A DNA stretch of 7,039 nt, taken from positions 1 through 7,039 of the forward strand of contig CAMPIH010000121.1 in NCBI GenBank assembly GCA_946886275.1, given 5' to 3'. This DNA comes from an uncultured Sphingosinicella sp. Its GTDB lineage: Bacteria; Pseudomonadota; Alphaproteobacteria; Sphingomonadales; Sphingomonadaceae. The notes beneath the pieces are model-generated. The model was given only the letters and a program-made list of their open reading frames with translations. It had not been told where the DNA came from and did not search any database. The position numbers were made by a program, and so were the translations under genes. The number at the start of each line of letters is the position of its first letter. Position 1 is the first letter of the stretch. Shown here one piece after another: positions 1 to 6,815 of the stretch.

Positions 1-1532
1 TGCTCAACCACCCCAAGGGGCTCTACATCCTGTTCTTCGCCGAGATGTGGGAGCGTTTCTCCTATTACGGCATGCGCGCTCTGCTGATCTTCTATCTGAC
101 CCAGCATTGGCTCTACGACGACAGCCCCGCCAACCTGATCTACGGGGCCTATGTCAGCCTCGTCTACATCACCCCGGTGCTCGGCGGATGGCTCGCCGAC
201 CGCTATCTGGGCCAGCGCAAGGCGGTTCAGTTCGGCGCCGTGCTTCTGACCTGCGGCCACTTCCTGATGGCGTTCGAGGGAAGCGGCGGCCAGAATGATC
301 CCACGATCAACGTCTTCTGGCTCGCGCTCGCCTTCATCATCGTCGGCTCGGGCTTCCTCAAGGCCAATATCTCGGTCATCGTCGGCCAGCTCTACCCGCT
401 CACCGACGTCCGCCGCGACGGCGCCTACACCATCTTCTACATGGGGATTAACGTCGGCGCGGCGATCGGCACGATCATCGCCGGCTATCTCGGAGTGACC
501 CTGGGCTGGTCCTACGGCTTCGGCGCCGCCGGTGTCGGAATGCTGCTTGGCCTGGTCGTCTTCATCTTCGGACGGCCGCTCCTGCTTGGCCGTGGCGAGG
601 CGCCGCGAGCGCTCGGCAAGACCACGGAACTGGCGGTCTATGGCGTCGGTATCGCCGGCATCGCGATCATGTGGATGCTGATCCAGTACCAGTCCGTCGT
701 CGGCGGCCTGATGCTGCTTTCCGGCGTCGGGCTTCTTGCCTATGTCCTGTTCGAGGCGTTCAAGCTCGACAAGGAACCGCGCGAGCGGATCTTCGCGATC
801 CTGTTCCTGATTGCTCTCCAGCCGCTGTTCTGGGGCCTGTTCGAGCAGGCGGGTGGTTCGCTCAACCTGTTCACCGATCGCTATATCGACCTGGGCGGCG
901 TTCCGGCGCCGATCTTCCAGTCGATCAACCCGATCTACATCATCCTGCTGGCGCCTCTGTTCGCCTGGCTGTGGACCTTCCTCGGCAGGCGCGGGCTCGA
1001 GCCTTCGACTCCGGCCAAGTTCGGCCTCGGCCTGATCCAGCTCGGATTCGGCTTCCTCGTCCTGGTCTGGGGCGCGGCGAGCGTCGGACCCGGTGCGCTG
1101 GTGCCGGTGATCTTCCTGTTCGGCATCTACTTCTTCCACACGACCGGCGAGCTCTGCCTGTCGCCGGTGGGTCTCAGCGCGATGAACCGGCTCGCTCCGC
1201 GCCATCTCGCCAGCCTGGTGATGGGCGCTTGGTTCTTCGCCACCGCCGGCGGCAATTACGTCGCTGGCATGATCGGCGCCGCGACCGGCGGCGAAGGCGG
1301 CGAGATGACCCGGGATGCGACGATGAGCATCTACTGGAAGATCGGCCTGGTCGCGATCGTCGTCGGAGTCGTCGTCGTCCTGATTTCCGGGCTGGTGAAG
1401 CGGCTGATGCATCTCGACACGCTTCGCGATGCGGAGGACGGGGAGCTGGCCGGCCGGGCCGAGCTGGCCGAGAATCAGGGGGCGGGCATGTTCCCGCGCG
1501 ACGAGACCAAGCCGGGAACGGAGACGCTCTAG
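1..1532 (+). CDS. POT/PTR2 family proton-coupled oligopeptide transporter, 5' end missing
   Basis: The open frame enters from the left edge (first whole codon at base 3) and gives 509 residues; the true start lies outside the window, so the ATG at 45 is internal. It is an inner-membrane symporter that should import di- and tripeptides with protons. The family motif ExxERFSYYG is at in-window residues 14-23, where the two Glu and the Arg couple protons. A GGWLADRYLG loop follows at about 61-70, the second PTR2 signature FYMGINVG near 145-152, the helix-7 motif FWGLFEQAGGS near 275-285, and GELCLSPVG in helix 10 near 381-390. Many hydrophobic spans fit the roughly 14 helices of bacterial members. 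The last 40-odd residues form a charged cytoplasmic tail. The stop TAG abuts the next ATG, so it heads or continues an operon with two exported amidohydrolases. Exact substrate is unknown. Family assignment is firm; only a short N-terminus appears missing. Confidence 0.95.
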   Translation, partial: LNHPKGLYILFFAEMWERFSYYGMRALLIFYLTQHWLYDDSPANLIYGAYVSLVYITPVLGGWLADRYLGQRKAVQFGAVLLTCGHFLMAFEGSGGQNDPTINVFWLALAFIIVGSGFLKANISVIVGQLYPLTDVRRDGAYTIFYMGINVGAAIGTIIAGYLGVTLGWSYGFGAAGVGMLLGLVVFIFGRPLLLGRGEAPRALGKTTELAVYGVGIAGIAIMWMLIQYQSVVGGLMLLSGVGLLAYVLFEAFKLDKEPRERIFAILFLIALQPLFWGLFEQAGGSLNLFTDRYIDLGGVPAPIFQSINPIYIILLAPLFAWLWTFLGRRGLEPSTPAKFGLGLIQLGFGFLVLVWGAASVGPGALVPVIFLFGIYFFHTTGELCLSPVGLSAMNRLAPRHLASLVMGAWFFATAGGNYVAGMIGAATGGEGGEMTRDATMSIYWKIGLVAIVVGVVVVLISGLVKRLMHLDTLRDAEDGELAGRAELAENQGAGMFPRDETKPGTETL

Positions 1533-2939
1533 ATGACATCACGGATTGTCGCCGCGGCACTGGCCGCGGCGCTGGCGGTGGGCTGTGCCGGCCACGAGTC
1601 GGAGGCCCAGTCGGCCTCCGCCCAGAACAAGGCGTCGGCGACGCCGCGCTACTCGCCGCCCGACGACCCCTATCCGTCCACCTACCGGGTCTATCCGGGG
1701 ACCCTTACCGCGATCACCGGCGCGACCATCTTCGACGGTGAAGGCGGCCGGATCGACAATGGCACCATCGTCCTCGCCGACGGCCGCATCCAGGCGGTCG
1801 GCGGCGCCGACACGCCGATCCCCGAAGGCGCGGTGAGGATCGACGGCGCCGGCCGCTGGGTCACTCCGGGCGTGATCGACGTCCACTCCCACCTCGGCGA
1901 CTATCCGAGCCCCGGAGTCGAGGCGCATTCCGACGGCAACGAGGTGACCAGCCCGGTCCGCCCCGAAGTCTGGGCCGAGCACAGCGTCTGGCCGCAGGAC
2001 CCCGGTTTCTCCCGCGCGCTCATCAACGGCGGAGTCACCACCCTCCAGATCCTTCCCGGATCGGCCAATCTGTTCGGCGGCCGCGGCGTGACCCTGCGCA
2101 ACGTCCCCGCGCGGTCGGTCCAGCAGATGCGCTTCCCGGGCGCGCCGCGCGGCCTGAAGATGGCCTGCGGCGAGAATCCGAAGCGTGTCTATGGCGGCCG
2201 CAACCAGATGCCGCAGACCCGGATGGGCAATATCGCCCTGATGCGGCAGACCTGGCAGCGGGCCGCGGAATATCGCGACCGCCGCGCCCGCGAGCCCAAT
2301 ACCGCCCGCGACATGGCACTCGAGACTCTCGCCGACGTCCTCGACGGCGAGATCCTCGTCCACAACCATTGCTACCGCGCCGACGAAATGGCTCTGATGA
2401 TGGACATGGCGCGGGAGTTCGGCTTCCGGATCTCGACGTTCCACCACGCGGTAGAGAGCTACAAGATAGCCGACCTCCTCGCCCGCGACGGCATCTGCTC
2501 CGCGATGTGGGCCGACTGGTACGGGTTCAAGATGGAATCCTACGACGCGGTCAACGAGAACATCCCGCTCGTCCACAATGGCGGCGCCTGCGCGATCGTC
2601 CATTCCGACGATTCGAACGGAATCCAGAGGCTCAACCAGGAAGCGGCCAAGGCGCTGGCCGACGGCCGCCGGATGGGCCTCAACATCGCCGACGAAGTCG
2701 CCTGGACCTGGCTCGGAATCAACCCGGCGCGCGCGCTCGGGATCGCCGAGGAGACCGGATCGCTTCGCGCCGGCAAGCGCGCCGACGTCGTGCTCTGGAA
2801 CGGCAACCCGCTCAGCGTCTATTCGCGGCCGCAGCAGGTCTGGATCGACGGCGCCCTGATGTACGACATGAACGATCCGAGACGCCGTCCGGTATCGGAC
2901 TTCGAGCTGGGCCAGCCCGGCGAGGGAGACGTGAAGTGA
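1533..2939 (+). CDS. Exported lipoprotein amidohydrolase (COG1228-like), metal site intact
   Basis: A 468-residue protein with a lipoprotein-type signal peptide: a short basic start, a hydrophobic Ala/Leu stretch, then LAVGC with Cys18 as the probable lipidated residue. Asp is absent at +2, which would favour the outer membrane. A small N-terminal beta domain (about 57-108) leads into VTPGVIDVHSH, the amidohydrolase HxH metal motif (H118, H120). Further likely ligands are K209 in GLKMACGENP (possible carbamylated Lys), H277/H279 in LVHNHC, H304/H305 in TFHHAV and D359 in IVHSDD. The C-terminal GSLRAGKRADVVLWNG closes the typical composite domain. Characterised COG1228 relatives include imidazolonepropionase and dipeptidases/prolidases, so hydrolysis of a peptide or cyclic amide is likely, but the substrate is not readable. 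The ATG follows the transporter stop with no gap; GGAGA at 1520-1524 is the ribosome site. The stop overlaps the next gene by 4 bp. Confidence 0.9.
   Translation: MTSRIVAAALAAALAVGCAGHESEAQSASAQNKASATPRYSPPDDPYPSTYRVYPGTLTAITGATIFDGEGGRIDNGTIVLADGRIQAVGGADTPIPEGAVRIDGAGRWVTPGVIDVHSHLGDYPSPGVEAHSDGNEVTSPVRPEVWAEHSVWPQDPGFSRALINGGVTTLQILPGSANLFGGRGVTLRNVPARSVQQMRFPGAPRGLKMACGENPKRVYGGRNQMPQTRMGNIALMRQTWQRAAEYRDRRAREPNTARDMALETLADVLDGEILVHNHCYRADEMALMMDMAREFGFRISTFHHAVESYKIADLLARDGICSAMWADWYGFKMESYDAVNENIPLVHNGGACAIVHSDDSNGIQRLNQEAAKALADGRRMGLNIADEVAWTWLGINPARALGIAEETGSLRAGKRADVVLWNGNPLSVYSRPQQVWIDGALMYDMNDPRRRPVSDFELGQPGEGDVK
2924..2928 (+). promoter_or_regulatory. Ribosome-binding site selecting the GTG start at 2936
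   Basis: GGGAG lies 7 bases before the GTG at 2936, inside the last codons of the preceding gene. It fixes the start of the second amidohydrolase: the frame stays open far upstream (back to 2369), but only the GTG places a normal Sec signal peptide at the N-terminus. The GTG overlaps the TGA stop of the first gene as GTGA, which suggests translational coupling. Confidence 0.75.
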
Positions 2940-4342
2940 GCGGCACCAGCAGCAGCAAAGCCCTTCGGCGGTCGGCGTGGCTTGGCGCGGCGTTCGCGCT
3001 CGCGCTCGCGGCGCCCGCTTCCGCGCAGACGGTGGCGATCACCGGCGGCCGGGTCGTCGTCGGCGACGGATCGGCGCCGATCGACGGCGGTACCGTCGTC
3101 ATCCAGAACGGACGGGTCGTCGCCGCCGGCGCCGGTGTCGCGGTCCCGGCCGGAGCCCAGATCGTCGACGCGACTGGCCGCTGGGTCACTCCGGGGATCG
3201 TCGCCGGCTTCTCGCGTATCGGCCTCGTCGAGGTCGACGCCGTCGACTCGACCAACGACGTCACCGCCAACACCTCGCCGTTCAGCGCCGCGATCGACGT
3301 CGCCCCGGCGATCAACCCGATGGCGAGCCCGATCGCGATCAACCGCGCCGCCGGAGTCACGAGGGCGATCGTCGCTCCGGCCACCGGCCGCAACATCTTC
3401 GCCGGCCAGGGCGCTGTCATCGACCTCGGCGGCGACATGGAACCGATCACCCGGGCCCGCGCCTTCCAGTTCGTCGAGCTGGGCGAGGCCGGAGCCGGCG
3501 AGGCCGGCGGAAGCCGAGCCTCGGCCCATGTCCTGCTTCGCAACGCGCTTCGCGAGGCGCGCGATCTGAGGGCGCCGATCGGAAGCGGCACCGGCTCGCC
3601 TCAATCAGCGTCGGAGCCGCCGCCCGAGGACATCGAGGAAAATCCCTATCTCCTCCCCGGCGCCCGCCGTTCCGAGGACGTCCTCCTCACCCGCTTCGAC
3701 GCCGCCGCTCTGGTGCCGGTGCTCCAGGGCCGGCAATTGCTCCTCATCCATGTCGAGCGGGCGAGCGACATCCTCCAGGCGCTGGCGCTGAAGCGCGAAT
3801 TCCCGCGGCTGAGGCTGGCTCTGGTCGGCGCTTCGGAAGGCTGGCGGGTCGCCGACCGGATCGCCGCTGCCGGAGTCCCGGTCATCGCCAACGCGCTCGA
3901 GGACCTGCCGGAAAGCTTCGAGCAGCTCGCCTCGACCCAGTCGAACATCGGCCGAATGCGCGCCGCCGGGGTCGATGTCGCGATCGGCATGATCAATGAC
4001 GACGAGGCGAGGATGGCTCGGGTCTCGACCCAATATGCCGGCAATCTCGTCGCGATCGGCCGGATTCCCGGTCATACCGGGCTGAGCTGGGACCAGGCCT
4101 TCGCGGCGATCAGCTCCAAGCCGGCCGAGGCGATCGGAATGGCCGACCAGATCGGCTCGCTCCGCCCCGGGCGGCGCGGCGACGTCGTCATCTGGGACGG
4201 CGACCCGCTCGAGCTGTCGAGCGGAGTCGAGGCGGTGTGGATCGACGGCGTCCAGCAGAATCTGGAGAACCGCCAGACCCGCCTTCGCGAACGCTATCGC
4301 GATCCGGTCGAAGGCCAGCTCCCCAACGCCTACGAGAGATAG
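2936..4342 (+). CDS. Exported amidohydrolase-fold protein with degenerate metal site
   Basis: Starts at GTG and encodes 468 residues. A Sec signal peptide (RR at 11-12, a hydrophobic stretch, then PASA-Q, cleavage predicted after residue 30) sends it to the periplasm. N-terminal GGRVVVGDGSAPIDGG, the WVTPG turn (83-87) and C-terminal GSLRPGRRGDVVIWDGDP place it in the same amidohydrolase family as its upstream neighbour. Where the neighbour has HSH, this protein has FSR (92-94). The GLKMACGENP Lys segment is replaced by a Gly/Ala/Glu-rich stretch (about 183-197), and the HH pair aligns with VG (297-298). H272 and D355 may be the only remaining ligand-like residues. A Pro/acid-rich insert (about 216-247) has no counterpart in the neighbour. 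It may be a structural or regulatory partner of the active enzyme, or a divergent enzyme with another chemistry. No frameshift or stop disrupts it, so it seems maintained. It is the last gene before the convergent repeat. Confidence 0.88.
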   Translation: MSGTSSSKALRRSAWLGAAFALALAAPASAQTVAITGGRVVVGDGSAPIDGGTVVIQNGRVVAAGAGVAVPAGAQIVDATGRWVTPGIVAGFSRIGLVEVDAVDSTNDVTANTSPFSAAIDVAPAINPMASPIAINRAAGVTRAIVAPATGRNIFAGQGAVIDLGGDMEPITRARAFQFVELGEAGAGEAGGSRASAHVLLRNALREARDLRAPIGSGTGSPQSASEPPPEDIEENPYLLPGARRSEDVLLTRFDAAALVPVLQGRQLLLIHVERASDILQALALKREFPRLRLALVGASEGWRVADRIAAAGVPVIANALEDLPESFEQLASTQSNIGRMRAAGVDVAIGMINDDEARMARVSTQYAGNLVAIGRIPGHTGLSWDQAFAAISSKPAEAIGMADQIGSLRPGRRGDVVIWDGDPLELSSGVEAVWIDGVQQNLENRQTRLRERYRDPVEGQLPNAYER

Positions 4343-4363
4343 GCGCCCTTCCCTGCTCCCGTC

Positions 4364-4383
4364 ACCCCAGCGAAGGCTGGGGT
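4364..4383 (+). terminator. Hairpin downstream of amidohydrolase operon, possible terminator
   Basis: The perfect 8-bp stem ACCCCAGC/GCTGGGGT has a GAAG loop and starts 21 bases after the operon's stop codon. The stem is strong and GC-rich, but no T-run follows, so it is not a canonical intrinsic terminator. It could slow transcription or stabilise the mRNA 3' end. It is the left half of the inverted repeat pair. Confidence 0.45.
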
Positions 4384-4415
4384 CCAGACGGTGGTGGAGC
4401 CCTCAGACCACTTGG

Positions 4416-4435
4416 ATGCCAGCCTTCGCTGGCAT
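4416..4435 (-). terminator. Hairpin downstream of wrbA, possible terminator
   Basis: The perfect 8-bp stem ATGCCAGC/GCTGGCAT has loop GAAG on the - strand (CTTC on +) and lies 39 bases past the wrbA stop. No T-run follows on the - strand. It is the right half of the inverted repeat pair, so termination or 3'-end protection of the wrbA message is an inference from position. Confidence 0.4.
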
Positions 4436-4474
4436 GACGAGAGGGTGAAGGTCCAGAAAGACGGTCTCCAGTCC

Positions 4475-5128
4475 CTAGCGGCCGAGCATGAAATGGTCGG
4501 TCTGCTCGCTTTCGCCCTGGGGGGAGGTTCGCGGGAAGAGGCGGTTGGTGAGCTCGGCGACGTGGCGGCCCTGGTAGCGGGCGCCGTCCAGCTCGTTGGC
4601 GCTGGGCTGGCGCGAGCCGTCGCTGCCGGCGATGGTGGTGGCGCCGTAGGGCGAGCCGCCGGTGATCTCGTCCAGGGTCATCTGGCCGGCGAAGCTGTAG
4701 GGCAGGCCGACCGTGACCATGCCGAGATGCATGAGATTGGTGTGGATCGCCATCAAGGTGGTTTCCTGGCCGCCATGCTGGGTCGCGGTCGAGGCGAAGG
4801 CGGAGCCGACCTTGCCGATGAGGGCGCCGCTCGCCCACAAGGCTCCGGTCTGGTCGAGGAAATTGGCCATTTGCGAGGCCATCCGGCCGTAGCGCGTGCC
4901 GACCCCGACGATGATCGCGTCATAATTGGGAAGCTCGTCGACCCGGGCGATCGGCGCCTTCTGGTCGAGCTTGTAGCCGGACGATCGCGCCACTTCCTCC
5001 GAAACCAGCTCGGGCACCCGGCGGATGTCGACCTCGGCCCCCGCCTCGCGAGCGCCCTCGGCGACGGCTTCAGCCATGCGTTCGACATGGCCGTAGGCGG
5101 AATAATAAAGGACCAGGATCCGGCTCAT
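4475..5128 (-). CDS. wrbA: WrbA, FMN-dependent NAD(P)H:quinone oxidoreductase (type IV)
   Basis: A 217-residue flavodoxin-like protein. WrbA proteins are cytoplasmic tetramers that bind FMN and reduce quinones by two electrons with NAD(P)H, avoiding semiquinone radicals. Visible signatures are the N-terminal phosphate loop [11 protein letters not shown] (8-18), [13 protein letters not shown] (75-87; the family usually has PTRFGNM, so Pro-Thr is Gly-Thr here), [17 protein letters not shown] (90-106), [12 protein letters not shown] (114-125), [12 protein letters not shown] (157-168) and [12 protein letters not shown] (182-193). Typical WrbA is about 200 residues and ends soon after that last motif; this one continues for about 20 polar residues to FMLGR. 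The ATG matches the family start, with only a weak GAGAG ribosome site. It lies 131 bp downstream of the cyclic-di-GMP gene on the same strand and converges with the amidohydrolase operon. No operator is evident. Confidence 0.94.
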   Translation of the reverse strand: MSRILVLYYSAYGHVERMAEAVAEGAREAGAEVDIRRVPELVSEEVARSSGYKLDQKAPIARVDELPNYDAIIVGVGTRYGRMASQMANFLDQTGALWASGALIGKVGSAFASTATQHGGQETTLMAIHTNLMHLGMVTVGLPYSFAGQMTLDEITGGSPYGATTIAGSDGSRQPSANELDGARYQGRHVAELTNRLFPRTSPQGESEQTDHFMLGR

Positions 5129-5188
5129 CTCGACTCTCGCTTCGCCTTGGAGGGGTTGCGGGAGGAACGTGCCGGGGGCGGCGCGGGT

Positions 5189-5208
5189 GCCGTGATGGCG
5201 GGCACGGC
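5189..5208. other. Hairpin in the wrbA upstream gap
   Basis: GCCGTG (5189-5194) and CACGGC (5203-5208) form a 6-bp perfect inverted repeat with an 8-base loop, about 60 bases upstream of the wrbA ATG. In GC-rich DNA such a stem can arise by chance. It could be a regulator half-site pair or a leader hairpin, but no known operator is recognised. Confidence 0.25.
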
Positions 5209-5242
5209 GTGGCGCTGAGGCGATGGGCTGCGCCTGAGACTA

Positions 5243-5258
5243 TTCGCCTCGCGGCGAA
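5243..5258 (-). terminator. Hairpin directly after the GGDEF-EAL stop codon
   Basis: TTCGCC/GGCGAA forms a 6-bp perfect stem with a 4-base loop, beginning one base after the TGA stop (5262-5260). No T-run follows on the - strand. It may mark the 3' end of the cyclic-di-GMP gene's transcript and separate it from wrbA, but it is weak as a terminator. Confidence 0.35.
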
Positions 5259-5259
5259 G

Positions 5260-6801
5260 TCAGGCGGCGTCGGAGATTCGGGGGTCGGCGGCGAGCTGGG
5301 CGAGATAGGCGGCGAGCTCGTCGCCGGTGAGCGCCGGCGAATAGAGGAAGCCCTGGAGGGCGTCGCAGCCGGCCTCGAGCGCGATCTGCTCCTCCTCGAG
5401 CGTTGAGATGCCTTCGGCGACGACCTCGAGGCCCATGGCATGGCCGAGGGTGACCGCGGCGCGGATGATGGCGACGCTCTCGTCGCGGGCGGCGGTGTCG
5501 ATGAAGCTTCGGTCGAGCTTGATCTTGTCGACCGGGAACTTGCGGAGGCAGGACAAGGACGACAGGCCGGTGCCGAAATCGTCGAGCGCGATCCGGAAGC
5601 CCTGCTCGCGAAGCGCCTCGACCGCCCCGCCGCACAAGGCGCCATGCTCGATGAACAGTTTCTCGGTGATCTCGAGCTCGAGCTGGCGCGGAGCGACCTT
5701 CTCCTCCTCGCAGATCTGGTTGAGCGTGGCCGCGAATCCGGGATTGCGGAACTGGAGCGGCGACAGGTTCAGGGCCACCGAAAGGTTCGGCCATCGCCGG
5801 GCGGCGCGGCAGGCGTCGCGGAAGGTGCGGGCGCCGAGCTCGTCGATCAGGCCGCATTCCTCGGCGATCGGAACGAGCTCGAGCGGAGGCACCTGGCCGA
5901 GCGCGGGGTGGGTCCAGCGAAGCAGGCCTTCGAGGCCGACGACCTGGCCTCGGGCGCCGATCACCGGCTGGAACTGGAGCTTCATCGAATCGCCGTCGCG
6001 AAGCTCGGCGCGCATCGCGCTTTCGATCTGGTCGCGGCGCTGGACGTCGGCGTCCATCGCCTCGGTGAAGATCCGGAAGCAGTCGCGGCCGGCCGACTTG
6101 GCGCGGTACATGGTGATGTCGGCCTTGCGCATCAGCTCGGAGGCCTCGCACACCTCGCTCGAGGCGAAGACGGCGCCGATGCTGACCCCGACCCGGGCCT
6201 CGCGGCCGCCGAGGTTGAAAGGCTCGCGGATGACCGTGATGATCCGCTCGCACAGGCGGCGGATATCGGCTTCGCCCTTGGGGCTGATCTGGACGATGGC
6301 GAATTCGTCGCCGCCGATCCGGGCGACGGTGTCGGTCTCGCGGACGAGCGAGCGGAGTCGCTCCCCGACCTCGGCGACGAGCCGGTCGCCGGCATTGTGG
6401 CCGAGCGTGTCGTTGACCTGCTTGAAGCGGTCGAGATCGAGCATGAGCAAGGCGACCTGCTCGCCGCTTCGGCGGTAGCGGGTCAGCGCCTGGCTGAGGC
6501 GGTCCTCAAGCAGGGCGCGGTTGGCGAGCCCGGTGAGCTGATCGTGGAGCGCCTGGTGCTGGGCCGAGGCCTCGCGCTGCTCGAGCTCGTTCACCAGCTC
6601 GACGATCGAGCGGTAGAGGAAGGACATGACGAGGACGACGGCGACGGCCGAGGTCAGGGCGATCGGCCAGATCATGCCGAACAGCTCGACGCTCGAGGCG
6701 CTCGCGTCCTTGACGATGGTCACCATCGCGAAGTTGGTCAGGATCAGGGTCGTCACCGCCGCCGAGACGATGGGTGGTCCGACCTTTCGAGAATAGCCCA
6801 A
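5260..6801 (-). CDS. Membrane-anchored GGDEF-EAL cyclic-di-GMP turnover protein
   Basis: A 513-residue protein that should make and/or break cyclic-di-GMP, the messenger controlling motility and biofilm. Two membrane spans (about 9-30 and 40-62) are joined by a very short loop of about nine residues, so no periplasmic sensor domain is present; a likely coiled-coil linker (63-85) follows. The GGDEF domain has DQLTGLANR (87-95), LDLDRFKQVND (121-131), an RxxD inhibitory site (154-157) and GGDEF (163-167), and looks catalytically competent. The EAL domain keeps N345, E377 (ELEITE), D407-D408 (DDFGTG), K428, E463 and Q483. EAL itself is EGL (291-293), and the usual EGVET is EGIST (463-467), losing the second Glu. 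The metal-binding first Glu remains, so phosphodiesterase activity is possible but uncertain. The start is TTG at 6801, because an in-frame TAA at 6816-6814 excludes any earlier start. Confidence 0.95.
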   Translation of the reverse strand: MGYSRKVGPPIVSAAVTTLILTNFAMVTIVKDASASSVELFGMIWPIALTSAVAVVLVMSFLYRSIVELVNELEQREASAQHQALHDQLTGLANRALLEDRLSQALTRYRRSGEQVALLMLDLDRFKQVNDTLGHNAGDRLVAEVGERLRSLVRETDTVARIGGDEFAIVQISPKGEADIRRLCERIITVIREPFNLGGREARVGVSIGAVFASSEVCEASELMRKADITMYRAKSAGRDCFRIFTEAMDADVQRRDQIESAMRAELRDGDSMKLQFQPVIGARGQVVGLEGLLRWTHPALGQVPPLELVPIAEECGLIDELGARTFRDACRAARRWPNLSVALNLSPLQFRNPGFAATLNQICEEEKVAPRQLELEITEKLFIEHGALCGGAVEALREQGFRIALDDFGTGLSSLSCLRKFPVDKIKLDRSFIDTAARDESVAIIRAAVTLGHAMGLEVVAEGISTLEEEQIALEAGCDALQGFLYSPALTGDELAAYLAQLAADPRISDAA

Positions 6802-6807
6802 CGAGAG

Positions 6808-6815
6808 TCCCCTTT
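6808..6815 (-). promoter_or_regulatory. Ribosome-binding site for the TTG start at 6801
   Basis: On the - strand, AAAGGGGA ends 6 bases before TTG (6801-6799). The next in-frame ATG would be residue 26, inside the first membrane span and without this site, so TTG is the supported start. The upstream in-frame TAA overlaps the site. Confidence 0.75.

Larger units (their letters stand above)
4361..4438. repeat. Inverted pair of REP-like palindromic hairpins (BIME-like)
   Basis: Two copies of one unit face each other: GTCA-CC-CCAGCGAAGGCTGG-GG-TCCA on the + strand (4361-4386) and GTCA-TG-CCAGCGAAGGCTGG-CA-TCCA on the - strand (4438-4413). Each folds into an 8-bp stem with a 4-base loop. The spacer also pairs (GTGGT 4391-4395 with ACCAC 4407-4411; GAG 4397-4399 with CTC 4402-4404), so the whole element is one large imperfect palindrome centred near 4399/4400. 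The copies differ at two stem base pairs, with both sides changed together. From general knowledge, this core is a widespread intergenic repeat in sphingomonads; the copy number here cannot be seen. It sits between convergent genes, as REP/BIME elements often do. Confidence 0.8.

Noticed and set aside
671..1741. 356-codon + strand frame spanning the transporter and amidohydrolase junction
   Set aside because: The translation is Arg-rich and crosses two clearly coding genes in another frame.
1539..2603. 354-codon antisense frame over the first amidohydrolase
   Set aside because: It shows the composition typical of a GC-rich antisense shadow, with no motif and no ribosome site of note.
2369..2935. 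Upstream extension of the second amidohydrolase frame
   Set aside because: It lies out of frame over the well-supported first amidohydrolase, its translation is Arg/Pro-rich shadow sequence, and the Sec signal peptide and ribosome site fix the start at 2936.
2989..3010. GCGCTC short tandem repeat in the signal peptide coding region
   Set aside because: It is explained by a run of Ala-Leu codons in a hydrophobic signal peptide, with too few copies to suggest phase variation.
4362..4838. 158-codon - strand frame through the palindromic repeat and the wrbA 3' part
   Set aside because: It overlaps wrbA in another frame, is Arg/Pro/His-rich, and its end is made only by the repeat.
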